Assembly: GCF_007559025.1 (NCBI RefSeq)
Contig: NZ_CP041765.1
Coordinates: forward strand, 368,679-432,678
DNA from: Tomitella fengzijianii
GTDB taxonomy: Bacteria; Actinomycetota; Actinomycetes; Mycobacteriales; Mycobacteriaceae
Direction of reading: 5' to 3'
DNA: 64,000 bases
Within the stretch, counting starts at the first letter, position 1; each line of letters starts with the position of its first letter. The translations under genes and the position numbers were made by a program. Below the pieces are notes generated by a model. That model was not told the DNA's origin. It saw only the letters and a list, made by a program, of their open reading frames with translations, and ran no database searches. This document shows, piece after piece, positions 17,226 through 24,518 of the stretch.

Positions 17226-18011
17226 TCAGGCCGACGCCGCCGCGTTCGCGGTGATCACGTCGTGCAGGTACTGCGCCAGCCCGGGGGCGACGTCGTCGTA
17301 GTGCTTGCGGAAGCGCTCGTCGGCCACGTACATCTCCGCCAGGCAGCACTGCATCTCATGCGAGCAGTCGTAGAACCGCTCGATCTCCGCGCGGTGCCGC
17401 TCGGCCAGCGCGTTGGCACGCGCCCCGCCGGCGGGCGCCCCGTCGGCCAGGGCGGCGGCCAGGTCCGCCTCGAGCGCATCCGTCTCGTCCTTGATGCGCT
17501 TCCAGTCGTCCTTGGTGTAACGGGCCGCGCGTTGTTCCGACTGCCGCCACGCGTCGCTGTCGCCCCAGCGCTCCTGCGCCTCGGCCTCGTACTCGTCGCC
17601 CAGCCAATCGTCGCCGAACACTTCGCGCTGTTCCTGCGGGGTGAGCTGAATGCCCATCGTCTTCGCCTCCATCATCGTGTCCACGGCCGTAGCCATCCGT
17701 TGCAAACGCGCGATGCGCTCGTCGATGAGCCGCCGCTGCCGTCGCAGGTGCGCCATCGCGTCGGCGTCCGGGTCGTCGAGAAGGCCGCGGATCTGCTGCA
17801 GCTCGAACCCCACCTCGCGGTAGGTGAGTACCCGGTGCAGCCTCTCGATGTCCGGCGCCGTGTACACGCGGTACCCGGCGGACGTCCGCTCACTCGGCCT
17901 GACCAGGCCCACGTCGTCCCAGTGGTGCAGCGTGCGGACGCTGACCCCGATGAGGCGGGCCGTGGCGCCGACGGTCAGTTCGGCGTCCCGGACGGGCGTG
18001 TCGTCGTTCAC
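17226..18011 (-). CDS. MerR family regulator with TipAS antibiotic-recognition domain
   Basis: A 261-residue TipA-like activator. Residues about 10-80 form the MerR winged helix (VGATARLIGVSVRTLHHWDDVGLV, then SAGYRVYTAPDIERLHRV). A dimerisation coiled coil follows, then a TipAS domain with the family signatures LTPQEQREVFGDDWLGDEYEAEAQERWGDS (in part) and FYDCSHEMQCCLAEMY; the Cys and surrounding residues form the thiopeptide-binding pocket in TipAL. The start is GTG 18011 behind GGTGGAA. It diverges from gabD2. A dyad next to a TTGACC box just upstream suggests autoregulation. Confidence 0.92.
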   Translation of the reverse strand: MNDDTPVRDAELTVGATARLIGVSVRTLHHWDDVGLVRPSERTSAGYRVYTAPDIERLHRVLTYREVGFELQQIRGLLDDPDADAMAHLRRQRRLIDERIARLQRMATAVDTMMEAKTMGIQLTPQEQREVFGDDWLGDEYEAEAQERWGDSDAWRQSEQRAARYTKDDWKRIKDETDALEADLAAALADGAPAGGARANALAERHRAEIERFYDCSHEMQCCLAEMYVADERFRKHYDDVAPGLAQYLHDVITANAAASA

Positions 18012-18027
18012 GGGTTCCACCTTCCGG

Positions 18028-18049
18028 CCTCCCGCCGCGTGAGGGTCAA
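18028..18049 (-). promoter_or_regulatory. Candidate MerR-type operator with adjoining -35 box
   Basis: CCTCCCGC-C-GCGTGAGG (18028-18044) is an imperfect dyad with one mismatch. On the minus strand TTGACC (18049-18044) abuts it, the arrangement expected when a MerR protein binds between -35 and -10 of its own promoter. No good -10 is visible, so this is tentative. Confidence 0.35.
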
Positions 18050-18182
18050 GTGTCGGCGCGCGGACGGTTCCACAGTAGGCCGGACCGGGCTCGCTGCGGC
18101 CGCGCTCGCGGCCCCGGGGCTGTCTGTGACCGCGGGTAGTGTGTGGTGCACACGACCGAGACGGTGAACCGGAGGGGAACCC

Positions 18183-19736
18183 ATGCCCGCGCCCACCAAG
18201 GAGACGTTCGCGCGTCTCGCCAGGCTCGTCGCCATCGACGCGGCGGACGAGCGGCCGACGAAGGACATCACGGAGGTGTTCACGGGCCGCACGCTCGCCA
18301 CGATCCCCGTCGGCACGGCGGACGACGCCCGCGCCGCCGTGGAGCGCGCCCGCGTGGCGCAGCGGCTGTGGGCCCGGCGCAGCCCCGCACAGCGTGCGGA
18401 GGTGTTCTTCCGCTACCACGACATGATCCTCGCGCACCGCGACGCGCTGATGGACATGGCGCAGGCGGAGACGGGCAAGTCGCGCGCCTCCGCGCTCGAG
18501 GAGGTCCTCGACATCGCGATGACCTCCCGCTATTACGCGCGTACGGGGCCCAAGGCGCTGAAGAGCCGCAAGGTGCCGGGCATGATCCCCGGTGCCACCA
18601 AGACGCAGGTCCACTTCCAGCCCAAGGGCGTGGTGGGCGTCATCTCGCCGTGGAACTACCCGATGACGCTGGCGGTGTCCGACGCGGTCGCCGCGCTCAT
18701 GGCCGGCAACGGCGTCGTGCTCAAGCCGGACAGCCAAACGCCCTACTGCGCGCTGGCGTGCGTGGAGCTGCTCTACCGGGCCGGGCTGCCGCGAGACCTG
18801 TTCGCGGTGGTCCCCGGGCCCGGGTCGGTGGTCGGCACCGCGCTGGTGGAGTCCACCGACTACCTCATGTTCACCGGCTCCACCGCCACCGGCAAGCACC
18901 TGGCGGAGCAGGCCGGCCGGCGGCTCATCGGCTACTCGGCGGAGCTGGGCGGCAAGAACCCGATGATCGTCACCGCGGGCGCGGACCTGGGCAAGGTGGC
19001 GGAAGCTGCCACCCGCGCGTGCTTCTCCAACTCGGGCCAGCTGTGCATCTCGATCGAGCGCATCTACGTGGACCAGGCCGTGGCCGACGAGTTCACCCGG
19101 GTGCTGGGCAAGCGGGTGCAGGCGATGACTCTGGGCGCCGGGTACGCGTTCGGCATCGAGATGGGCAGCATGATCTCGAAGAGCCAGCTCGAGACCGTCA
19201 CCCACCACGTGGAGGACGCGGTGGCCAAGGGCGCCACTGTGGTGGCAGGGGGGAAGGCGCGCCCCGACCTGGGCCCGCTGTTCTTCGAGCCGACCCTGCT
19301 CACCGGGGTGACCGAAGAGATGGAGTGCGCCGCGGGGGAGACCTTCGGGCCGCTCGTGTCGATCTATCCGGTCACCGACGTGGAGGAGGCGATCGCGCGC
19401 GCCAACGACACCGACTACGGCCTCAATGCCAGCGTGTGGGCGGGGTCGTACGCGGAGGGCGAGGCCATCGCGCGGCGTCTGCGCGCCGGCACGGTCAACG
19501 TCGACGAGGGCTACGCGCCCGCCTGGGGCAGCACCGCGGCACCGATGGGCGGCATGGGGGATTCCGGCGTGGGCCGTCGTCACGGGGCAGACGGCCTGCT
19601 CAAGTACACCGAGCCGCAGACGGTGGCCACGCAACGGGTCACGGGCATGGCCGGCCCGGCGTGGATGCCGCCCAAGGTGTGGGCCAAGGCGCTGCCGGTG
19701 GCCATCAAGACGCTCAGCTACCTGCCCGGACGCTGA
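18183..19736 (+). CDS. gabD2: Succinate-semialdehyde dehydrogenase (NADP+)
   Basis: A 517-residue aldehyde dehydrogenase. It oxidises succinic semialdehyde to succinate with NADP+, feeding 4-aminobutyrate or 2-oxoglutarate-derived carbon into the TCA cycle. The sequence follows mycobacterial GabD2 closely from MPAPT to the C-terminal LPGR. GVVGVISPWNYPM, FTGSTATGKHLAEQAG, ELGGKNPM (Glu254) and NSGQLCIS (nucleophile Cys288) are present. The start ATG has GGAGGGG 6 bases upstream. It lies divergently from the TipA-like regulator, so regulation by that protein is possible but unproven. A palindrome terminates it. Confidence 0.95.
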   Translation: MPAPTKETFARLARLVAIDAADERPTKDITEVFTGRTLATIPVGTADDARAAVERARVAQRLWARRSPAQRAEVFFRYHDMILAHRDALMDMAQAETGKSRASALEEVLDIAMTSRYYARTGPKALKSRKVPGMIPGATKTQVHFQPKGVVGVISPWNYPMTLAVSDAVAALMAGNGVVLKPDSQTPYCALACVELLYRAGLPRDLFAVVPGPGSVVGTALVESTDYLMFTGSTATGKHLAEQAGRRLIGYSAELGGKNPMIVTAGADLGKVAEAATRACFSNSGQLCISIERIYVDQAVADEFTRVLGKRVQAMTLGAGYAFGIEMGSMISKSQLETVTHHVEDAVAKGATVVAGGKARPDLGPLFFEPTLLTGVTEEMECAAGETFGPLVSIYPVTDVEEAIARANDTDYGLNASVWAGSYAEGEAIARRLRAGTVNVDEGYAPAWGSTAAPMGGMGDSGVGRRHGADGLLKYTEPQTVATQRVTGMAGPAWMPPKVWAKALPVAIKTLSYLPGR

Positions 19737-19758
19737 CGCCGGCCCGCGGGCGCCGAGC

Positions 19759-19807
19759 GGGGTGTTCTTCGGTGGTCCACCCGGCGGTGGGCACCGAAAA
19801 ACACCCC
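19759..19807. terminator. 49-bp palindrome, likely bidirectional terminator
   Basis: GGGGTGTTCTTCGGTG (19759-19774) pairs with CACCGAAAAACACCCC (19792-19807) with one mismatch, and the interior CCACC/GGTGG extends the stem. It sits between the 3' ends of gabD2 and the opposite-strand small membrane protein. A similar 49-bp palindrome occurs at 42935-42983. Confidence 0.7.
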
Positions 19808-19831
19808 ACTCGACGTGCGGACCACGGGCGG

Positions 19832-20089
19832 TCAGCCCTCCTCGGGCCCCACGCCGCTCCGGCGACGTGCCCGCAACAGCAGCACGGCCGCGAGCACTCC
19901 GCCCAGGATCGCCGCGATGATCATCGGCATCATGTTCGACTCGGGCGCCTCGTAGCTTTCGTAGGCCGGTGCCGGCCGGCCGACCGGACGCGCGGGCTCA
20001 CGTGCGGGAATGGGCGCCGGCTCCATGTCCTCGGGCAGCGCGTGGCGCGGACCGGAGGCCTTCCGGGGCGTTCCTTCGCTCTCGGCCAT
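19832..20089 (-). CDS. Small single-helix membrane protein
   Basis: An 85-residue hypothetical protein: polar, Pro-rich N-terminal 50 residues (PIPAREPARPVGRPAP), one transmembrane helix (MMPMIIAAILGGVLAAVLLL), and a basic stop-transfer RARRRSG. The ATG at 20089 has AGGAG 6 bases upstream; the open frame upstream lacks one. No family recognised. Confidence 0.6.
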   Translation of the reverse strand: MAESEGTPRKASGPRHALPEDMEPAPIPAREPARPVGRPAPAYESYEAPESNMMPMIIAAILGGVLAAVLLLRARRRSGVGPEEG

Positions 20090-20456
20090 AAGAGTCTCCT
20101 GTCTCGGTGCTGGGCTCTCTGGTCGCGGGGTCGCAACCGTGCGTGCGGCTCCGTTCGCGTAGTGCCGTCGACCACAACCTGTTGACCACAACATACTGTG
20201 CCGACGAACACAGCCGGACAGGACGTCGGGCCAAACGTGTCGCGCGGCATGAGGCGGCGAAGCGCCACGGGGCGCGGCGGGCCCATCCCCGATACGGCGA
20301 CCGCCACGGCGTAATGTGACGGCCGACTACATCCGCCGATGGCTCCGGCGCCCGGTCCGCCGGGACGGCGCCAGCGATTCGCGCGCCGCGCAGGCACACG
20401 TTGCCATGCCAGGGCCGGCGCGGCGAGTCTGAGCACGAAAGATCGGAACACACTCC
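20090..20456. other. 367-bp intergenic region upstream of KAS III gene
   Basis: No gene seen. It holds a direct repeat GACCACAAC at 20170-20178 and 20184-20192 (14-bp period). The second copy lies in TTGACCACAACATACTGTG, which contains a TTGACC -35-like box. The region separates the divergent small membrane protein and KAS III genes and probably carries both promoters. Confidence 0.5.
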
Positions 20457-21476
20457 ATGACCGCCACCATCACGCCGACCACGGGCAGCCACTCGGCCAT
20501 CCTGGGCCTGGGCGCTTACCGTCCTGAGCGAGTCGTCACCAACGAGGAGATCTGCGAAAAGATCGACTCCACGGACGAGTGGATCCGCACCCGCTCCGGG
20601 ATCCGGTCGCGCCGCTTCGCCGCCGTGGGGGAGTCGGCCGTGACGATGGGCATCGAGGCCGGGCGCAAGGCCATCGAAGCCGCAGGGCTCGAGGCCGGGC
20701 AGGTCGACTGCATCATCATGGCCACCTCGTCGCACTACAGCCAGACCCCGCAGTCGTCCACGCTGGTCGCCGACGCGCTGGGGCTCACCTCGCCCGGCTC
20801 GTTCGATCTCAGCGCGGGCTGCGCGGGCTTCTGCCACGGCCTGGCGGTGGCGTCCGACCTCATCCGTGCGGGCAGCGCCAAGCACGTCCTGGTGGTCGGC
20901 GTGGACCATATGAGCCCCTCGCTCGACATGACCGACCGCACCTCCTGCTTCATCTTCGGCGACGGTGCCGGCGCCGTCGTCGTGGGTCCGTCCGAGACGC
21001 CCGGCATAGGCCCGGTGGTGTGGGGTTCGGACGGCTCGCAGGCCCAGGCCATCCGCCAGGTGCCCACGTGGCAGGCGATGGTGGAGACCGACACCTTCGA
21101 ACACCCGTGGATGCGGATGGAGGGTCAGGCGGTGTTCCGCTGGGCCGCGTTCACCATCGGCAAGGTGGCCAAGGAAGCGCTCGACGCGTCCGCGGTGGGC
21201 ATCGAGGACCTCGACGCGTTCGTCCCGCACCAGGCGAACCAGCGCATCAACGAGCTGATCGTGCGCGGGCTCAAGCTGCCGGAGTCGGTCCCCGTGGCGG
21301 ACGACATCGTCGAGACGGCCAACACGTCGGCCGCCTCGATTCCGCTGGCGATGGAGAAGATGCTGCGCGAGGGGCAGGCGCCGGCGGGCGGCATGGCGCT
21401 GCTCGTCGGGTTCGGCGCGGGGTTGTCCTACGCCGGCCAGGTGGTGCGGCTCCCCGAGGCGCCGGTCAAGTCCTGA
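20457..21476 (+). CDS. fabH: 3-oxoacyl-ACP synthase III (KAS III) family protein
   Basis: A 339-residue thiolase-fold condensing enzyme. FabH starts fatty-acid elongation by joining an acyl-CoA to malonyl-ACP. All three catalytic residues are visible: Cys122 in DLSAGCAGFCHG, His258 in FVPHQANQRI, and Asn289 in ANTSAAS. EWIRTRSGIRSRR is the typical CoA-binding Arg region. Length and motif spacing are standard. It is not in a FAS-II cluster, so a role in a special lipid or polyketide starter cannot be excluded. The start ATG has only a weak AGATCGGAAC upstream. Followed by a strong terminator. Confidence 0.92.
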   Translation: MTATITPTTGSHSAILGLGAYRPERVVTNEEICEKIDSTDEWIRTRSGIRSRRFAAVGESAVTMGIEAGRKAIEAAGLEAGQVDCIIMATSSHYSQTPQSSTLVADALGLTSPGSFDLSAGCAGFCHGLAVASDLIRAGSAKHVLVVGVDHMSPSLDMTDRTSCFIFGDGAGAVVVGPSETPGIGPVVWGSDGSQAQAIRQVPTWQAMVETDTFEHPWMRMEGQAVFRWAAFTIGKVAKEALDASAVGIEDLDAFVPHQANQRINELIVRGLKLPESVPVADDIVETANTSAASIPLAMEKMLREGQAPAGGMALLVGFGAGLSYAGQVVRLPEAPVKS

Positions 21477-21497
21477 CGCCGCTCGGTTCCTGAAGAA

Positions 21498-21537
21498 CGC
21501 CCGTGGGGCGGGCCCGGCAGGGCCCGCCCCACGGGCG
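21498..21537. terminator. Strong bidirectional hairpin terminator
   Basis: An 18-bp perfect stem: left arm 21498-21515 begins CGCCCGTGGG, right arm 21520-21537 ends CCCACGGGCG, with loop GGCA. It is followed by TCTTT on the plus strand. Lies between the convergent KAS III and CopC-like genes. Confidence 0.9.
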
Positions 21538-21547
21538 TCTTTCGCGA

Positions 21548-22123
21548 TCAGTCGTCGCCGTGGCTGCGCAACGCGAACCACAGTCCGCCGCCGAACAGGA
21601 CCACCGCGGGGATGACGAACCACCACCATTGGACCCCGCCGCCGGAATCGGAGTCCTCGTCGGCATCGGAGGCGTCCGCCTTGGGCCCGGGCGTGCCGTC
21701 GCCGGGTTGCGTCAGCTCGAAGCTGCGCGTGTAGCCGACGGCGTGGCCGTCGGCCGACGTCACCTTCACCGCCACGGTGTACGTGCCCGCGGGCCCGAGC
21801 TCGCCGACGGGGACGGAGATGGTGTTGCCGTCCACCGTCGGCTCGCCGCGCGACCACAGGTGACCGTCCGGTCCCACCACGGTCAGGTTGGCGTAGTTGG
21901 GCGAGATCGCCTCGTTGAACGTGAGCGTCACCGTGTCGGGCCCGGCGTCGAGGGCCGCACCGTCGGGCGGGCTCATCTCCACGATCGCCGAGTGTGCGGA
22001 GGCGACGCCGACGCCGGCCACGGTGCCCGTCGCGGCCAGCAGAGCCGCGAACACCGCCGCCAGCATCGACCGCCGTGCGCGGCGGGACCCGCCGCGCTGC
22101 GGATCTGCTGTCCGGCCGAACAT
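21548..22123 (-). CDS. CopC domain copper-resistance protein, membrane anchored
   Basis: A 191-residue exported protein. A signal peptide ends at VASA, giving a mature protein starting HSAIVEMSPPDG; an N-terminal His right after cleavage is the copper ligand of CopC proteins. SADGHAVGYTRSFEL supplies the later conserved DGH segment. The domain is followed by an Asp/Ser-rich linker and a C-terminal helix (WWWFVIPAVVLFGGGLWFAL). The ATG at 22123 shares one base with the stop of the YcnI gene and has GGAGG upstream, so the two are translationally coupled. Likely role: copper binding at the outer face of the membrane. Confidence 0.9.
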   Translation of the reverse strand: MFGRTADPQRGGSRRARRSMLAAVFAALLAATGTVAGVGVASAHSAIVEMSPPDGAALDAGPDTVTLTFNEAISPNYANLTVVGPDGHLWSRGEPTVDGNTISVPVGELGPAGTYTVAVKVTSADGHAVGYTRSFELTQPGDGTPGPKADASDADEDSDSGGGVQWWWFVIPAVVLFGGGLWFALRSHGDD

Positions 22124-22812
22124 CACGACCTCCTGCGGATGGTGTTGCCGATGGCGAGCGCCAACGCCAGGGCGCCGAGCACCAGTCCGGCACCGCCGAG
22201 CCAGCGCGCCACGGCGTCGTCGCCGGAATCGGAGTCGCTCGCCGTGGAGCCGCCCGACTCGGCATCCGTAGCGGCGGACCCGGATTGCCCGCCGTGCGCG
22301 TGGCCGCCCTGGGCGGATGCGGGTTCGAGGGTGAGGGACGGGACCGGATGCTCGGGCTCCGTGCCGTCCGGCGCGGGCTGCTGGTCCCATTCGACGACGG
22401 CCCCGTCGGAGTAGGTCTGCGTGGCGGGGAAGTCCACCGAGGCCGCATCCGGCAGCGGTCCGGCGGACACGCGGAACTCGCCGAACTGGCCGGGTCCCAC
22501 CTCCACGCCCGGATCGGCGGTCCAGGTCACCGAGGTGGCCAGGGCGGAGCCGGGATCCTTGGTCACGGCCGAGTGCCAGCCGGGCATCGGCTCGGTGCGC
22601 GCGGATCGCAGGCCCGGGAGCGTGACGGTGAGGGCGGTGGTGCCCGCCGTGTCGGACTCAGTGGGCACCCGGAACGTCAGCACCTCGTAGCCCCCCTGCG
22701 TCGCGCCGGGGGCGGACACGGAGACGTGCGCCGAGGCCAGCCCGGAGCCCGCCAGCGCGAGGGCGCCGATGATCGAGCCGGCGCACACCGCGCGTCGTGC
22801 GAATACCTTCAT
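22123..22812 (-). CDS. YcnI-like (DUF1775) copper-binding protein
   Basis: A 229-residue exported protein. The signal peptide ends ASA and the mature N-terminus is HVSVSAPGATQGG, with the His and the later conserved Trp of the DUF1775 copper site. The domain runs to about residue 150 (YSDGAVVEWDQQP), then a Ser/Asp/His-containing linker (GGHAHGGQSG) and a C-terminal anchor helix GAGLVLGALALALAI. It is the first gene of a coupled pair with the CopC-like gene; YcnI and CopC-type genes are commonly paired in copper uptake or resistance operons. Confidence 0.92.
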   Translation of the reverse strand: MKVFARRAVCAGSIIGALALAGSGLASAHVSVSAPGATQGGYEVLTFRVPTESDTAGTTALTVTLPGLRSARTEPMPGWHSAVTKDPGSALATSVTWTADPGVEVGPGQFGEFRVSAGPLPDAASVDFPATQTYSDGAVVEWDQQPAPDGTEPEHPVPSLTLEPASAQGGHAHGGQSGSAATDAESGGSTASDSDSGDDAVARWLGGAGLVLGALALALAIGNTIRRRS

Positions 22813-22930
22813 AGTGCGAAATCCTTCTTTCCGTGGCGCGCCCGCAGTCTGCCACCGCGGGCGCGCGAAGTCGCGCGGCGTGACGCTCGACGAGAGCGTG
22901 CCACGCCGCGAAGTGCCTATGACTGGCCGG

Positions 22931-22950
22931 CCCCCGGGACCGGCCGGGGG
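22931..22950 (-). terminator. Short hairpin after the Met/His-rich membrane protein gene
   Basis: CCCCCGG (22931-22937) pairs with CCGGGGG (22944-22950) across 6 bases, immediately beyond the stop codon at 22951-22953 on the minus strand. There is no clear U-run. Possible intrinsic terminator between this gene and the YcnI gene. Confidence 0.4.
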
Positions 22951-23664
22951 TCAGGCCACAGCGAACCGCGGGATGCGCGGCGGGCCGCGGCGGGTCAGCG
23001 GGGTCACGGGCACCGCTGACCCGCAGGCCGCGGGCCGTGCGGCGGGCCGCGGAACGGGGCGCCGCACGGGGGTGACGACGGGAGGTGCAGCGGGGACGAG
23101 CCTGCGGAACGCGCGCGCGACCGGCCCGTACAGCGACTCCGCGGCGGTGACGAGGATCGCGCAGGCGAGCGAGGCGGCGACGTGGGCGGCGAACATCTCC
23201 GGCCCGAGGGCGGCCACCATGTGCACCGCGTGCGCCACGGGCCCGCCGGGCGCCGCCATCTCGTGGGCCTGCGACTCGGCGGCCAACGCTGCGTGGGTCA
23301 TCGCCCCGTGCCCCATCGCGGACTGTGTCATGGGGCCGCCGCCCATCGTCGCCGCGTGTGCGCCGCCGACGAAGCTCAGCAGAAGGTGGCCGGCGCCCTG
23401 TCCCGCCATCAGCACCGCGAACACGGCCGATCGGCGGAAGGGAATCCTGCGGCGGTCCACTGCGGGACCCGCGAACCACCCGGCCACGGCCCCGACCACG
23501 AGGATCAGCGCGATACCGGAGGCCGAGGGGACCGTTCCGCCGCCCGCGCTGTGGGCGGCGAGCGCGAGGACGGCCGTCAGCACCGCGACCGACAGCCCGC
23601 GCATGCGGGGGACCGCCGCGTCGGCGTACCCGGCGCGCGGCGGGCGGTGGGGCAGGCGGATCAT
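22951..23664 (-). CDS. Membrane protein with Met/His-rich loop, probable metal handling
   Basis: A 237-residue integral membrane protein. About five hydrophobic segments are visible (for example GLSVAVLTAVLALAAH, GIALILVVGAVAGWFAG, FAVLMAGQGAGHLLLSF, MFAAHVAASLACAILV). Between helices lies a loop rich in Met and His: TMGGGPMTQSAMGHGAMTHA, then SQAHEMAAP and AHAVHM. This fits copper coordination. The C-terminus is basic and Pro-rich. It sits just upstream of the YcnI-CopC pair in the same orientation. No exact family recognised; the copper role is inferred from composition and neighbours. Confidence 0.72.
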   Translation of the reverse strand: MIRLPHRPPRAGYADAAVPRMRGLSVAVLTAVLALAAHSAGGGTVPSASGIALILVVGAVAGWFAGPAVDRRRIPFRRSAVFAVLMAGQGAGHLLLSFVGGAHAATMGGGPMTQSAMGHGAMTHAALAAESQAHEMAAPGGPVAHAVHMVAALGPEMFAAHVAASLACAILVTAAESLYGPVARAFRRLVPAAPPVVTPVRRPVPRPAARPAACGSAVPVTPLTRRGPPRIPRFAVA

Positions 23665-23719
23665 CGTCGTTCTCGGGGGCTCCCTCCGGGGGTACCGCGG
23701 GCCCGGGTGGGGCGGGCGG

Positions 23720-24400
23720 TCACTTGACTCCCAGGCGGGCGAGGATGTCCGCGTCGATGGCGTCGAGCTCGTCGGAGATGGCGCTGTGCGCGGACCGGCG
23801 CCGCTCGCCGGGCATCGATTCCGCCGCGTCGACGGCGGCGCCCAGATCCGTGAGGCGCGCGCGCATCGCCTTGGCGAACTCGGCGGTCTCCGCGTCCCGC
23901 GGGTTGCGCTCGACGAGCTTGTCCAGGGTGCGCCCCGCGCCGGTGACGCGGGCGCCCAGCTTGGCGCCGGATCCGCTGAATTCGCCCAGCTCGTCGACGC
24001 TGACGCCGAGGCTGTCCGCCCGGCGCTTGTCGAGGGCTCCGCGCAGTGCGGTGGCCCCGCGGTAGGCGAGGGGCACGACGACGGGGGCGAGCACGCGCGC
24101 GACGCTCAGGTAGCGGCCCACCGACTTGGCGTCGAACCGGCCGGCCTCGGCATTGGCCTTCTCGGCCTCCGCGACCTTGAGCCGATTCTTCTGGTCGGCG
24201 GCGGAGGCCTTGCGGTCCGCCTTGTCCTCCTTGTGCTGGGACTTGGCGCGCTTGCGCTCCAGCTTGAGTGCGGCCCTGTCGCGCTTGCGGCCGTTCTTGG
24301 CGCTCAGCTTGGCCTCGAGGCCCGCCTTGTGTTTGAGCGCGGCGGCCTCGGCCTTGCGGCGCGACCTGCGCGACGAGCGATTCTTCTTCAACAGTCCCAT
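23720..24400 (-). CDS. DUF6474-like basic helical protein
   Basis: A 226-residue protein. The N-terminal 95 residues are extremely Lys/Arg/Ala-rich and predicted helical (MGLLKKNRSSRRSRRKAEAA onward), then a semi-hydrophobic segment VARVLAPVVVPLAYRG, then an acidic helical C-terminus. I recall this layout as an actinobacterial family of unknown function (DUF6474), but am not certain of the number. The start ATG 24400 is preceded by GAAGG 5 bases upstream. Transcribed alone. The basic part could bind nucleic acid or acidic polymers; that is a guess. Confidence 0.65.
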   Translation of the reverse strand: MGLLKKNRSSRRSRRKAEAAALKHKAGLEAKLSAKNGRKRDRAALKLERKRAKSQHKEDKADRKASAADQKNRLKVAEAEKANAEAGRFDAKSVGRYLSVARVLAPVVVPLAYRGATALRGALDKRRADSLGVSVDELGEFSGSGAKLGARVTGAGRTLDKLVERNPRDAETAEFAKAMRARLTDLGAAVDAAESMPGERRRSAHSAISDELDAIDADILARLGVK

Positions 24401-24518
24401 ACGAAGGCCTTCCGTGGTGTCCTGCCGGGGTGCGCTGCGGTGGCGCCCGGCCACCGTGATCCCCGCCGCGTGAGGGCATGCCCGTCCCACCCTATGGCAG
24501 GGAATAGGGTCGTGGGTT

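Noticed and set aside
17226-19634. 802-codon open frame on the minus strand across gabD2
   Set aside because: It is antisense to a confidently identified dehydrogenase. In GC-rich DNA the antisense frames stay open; its Arg/His/Val-rich translation has no family pattern before the MerR part.
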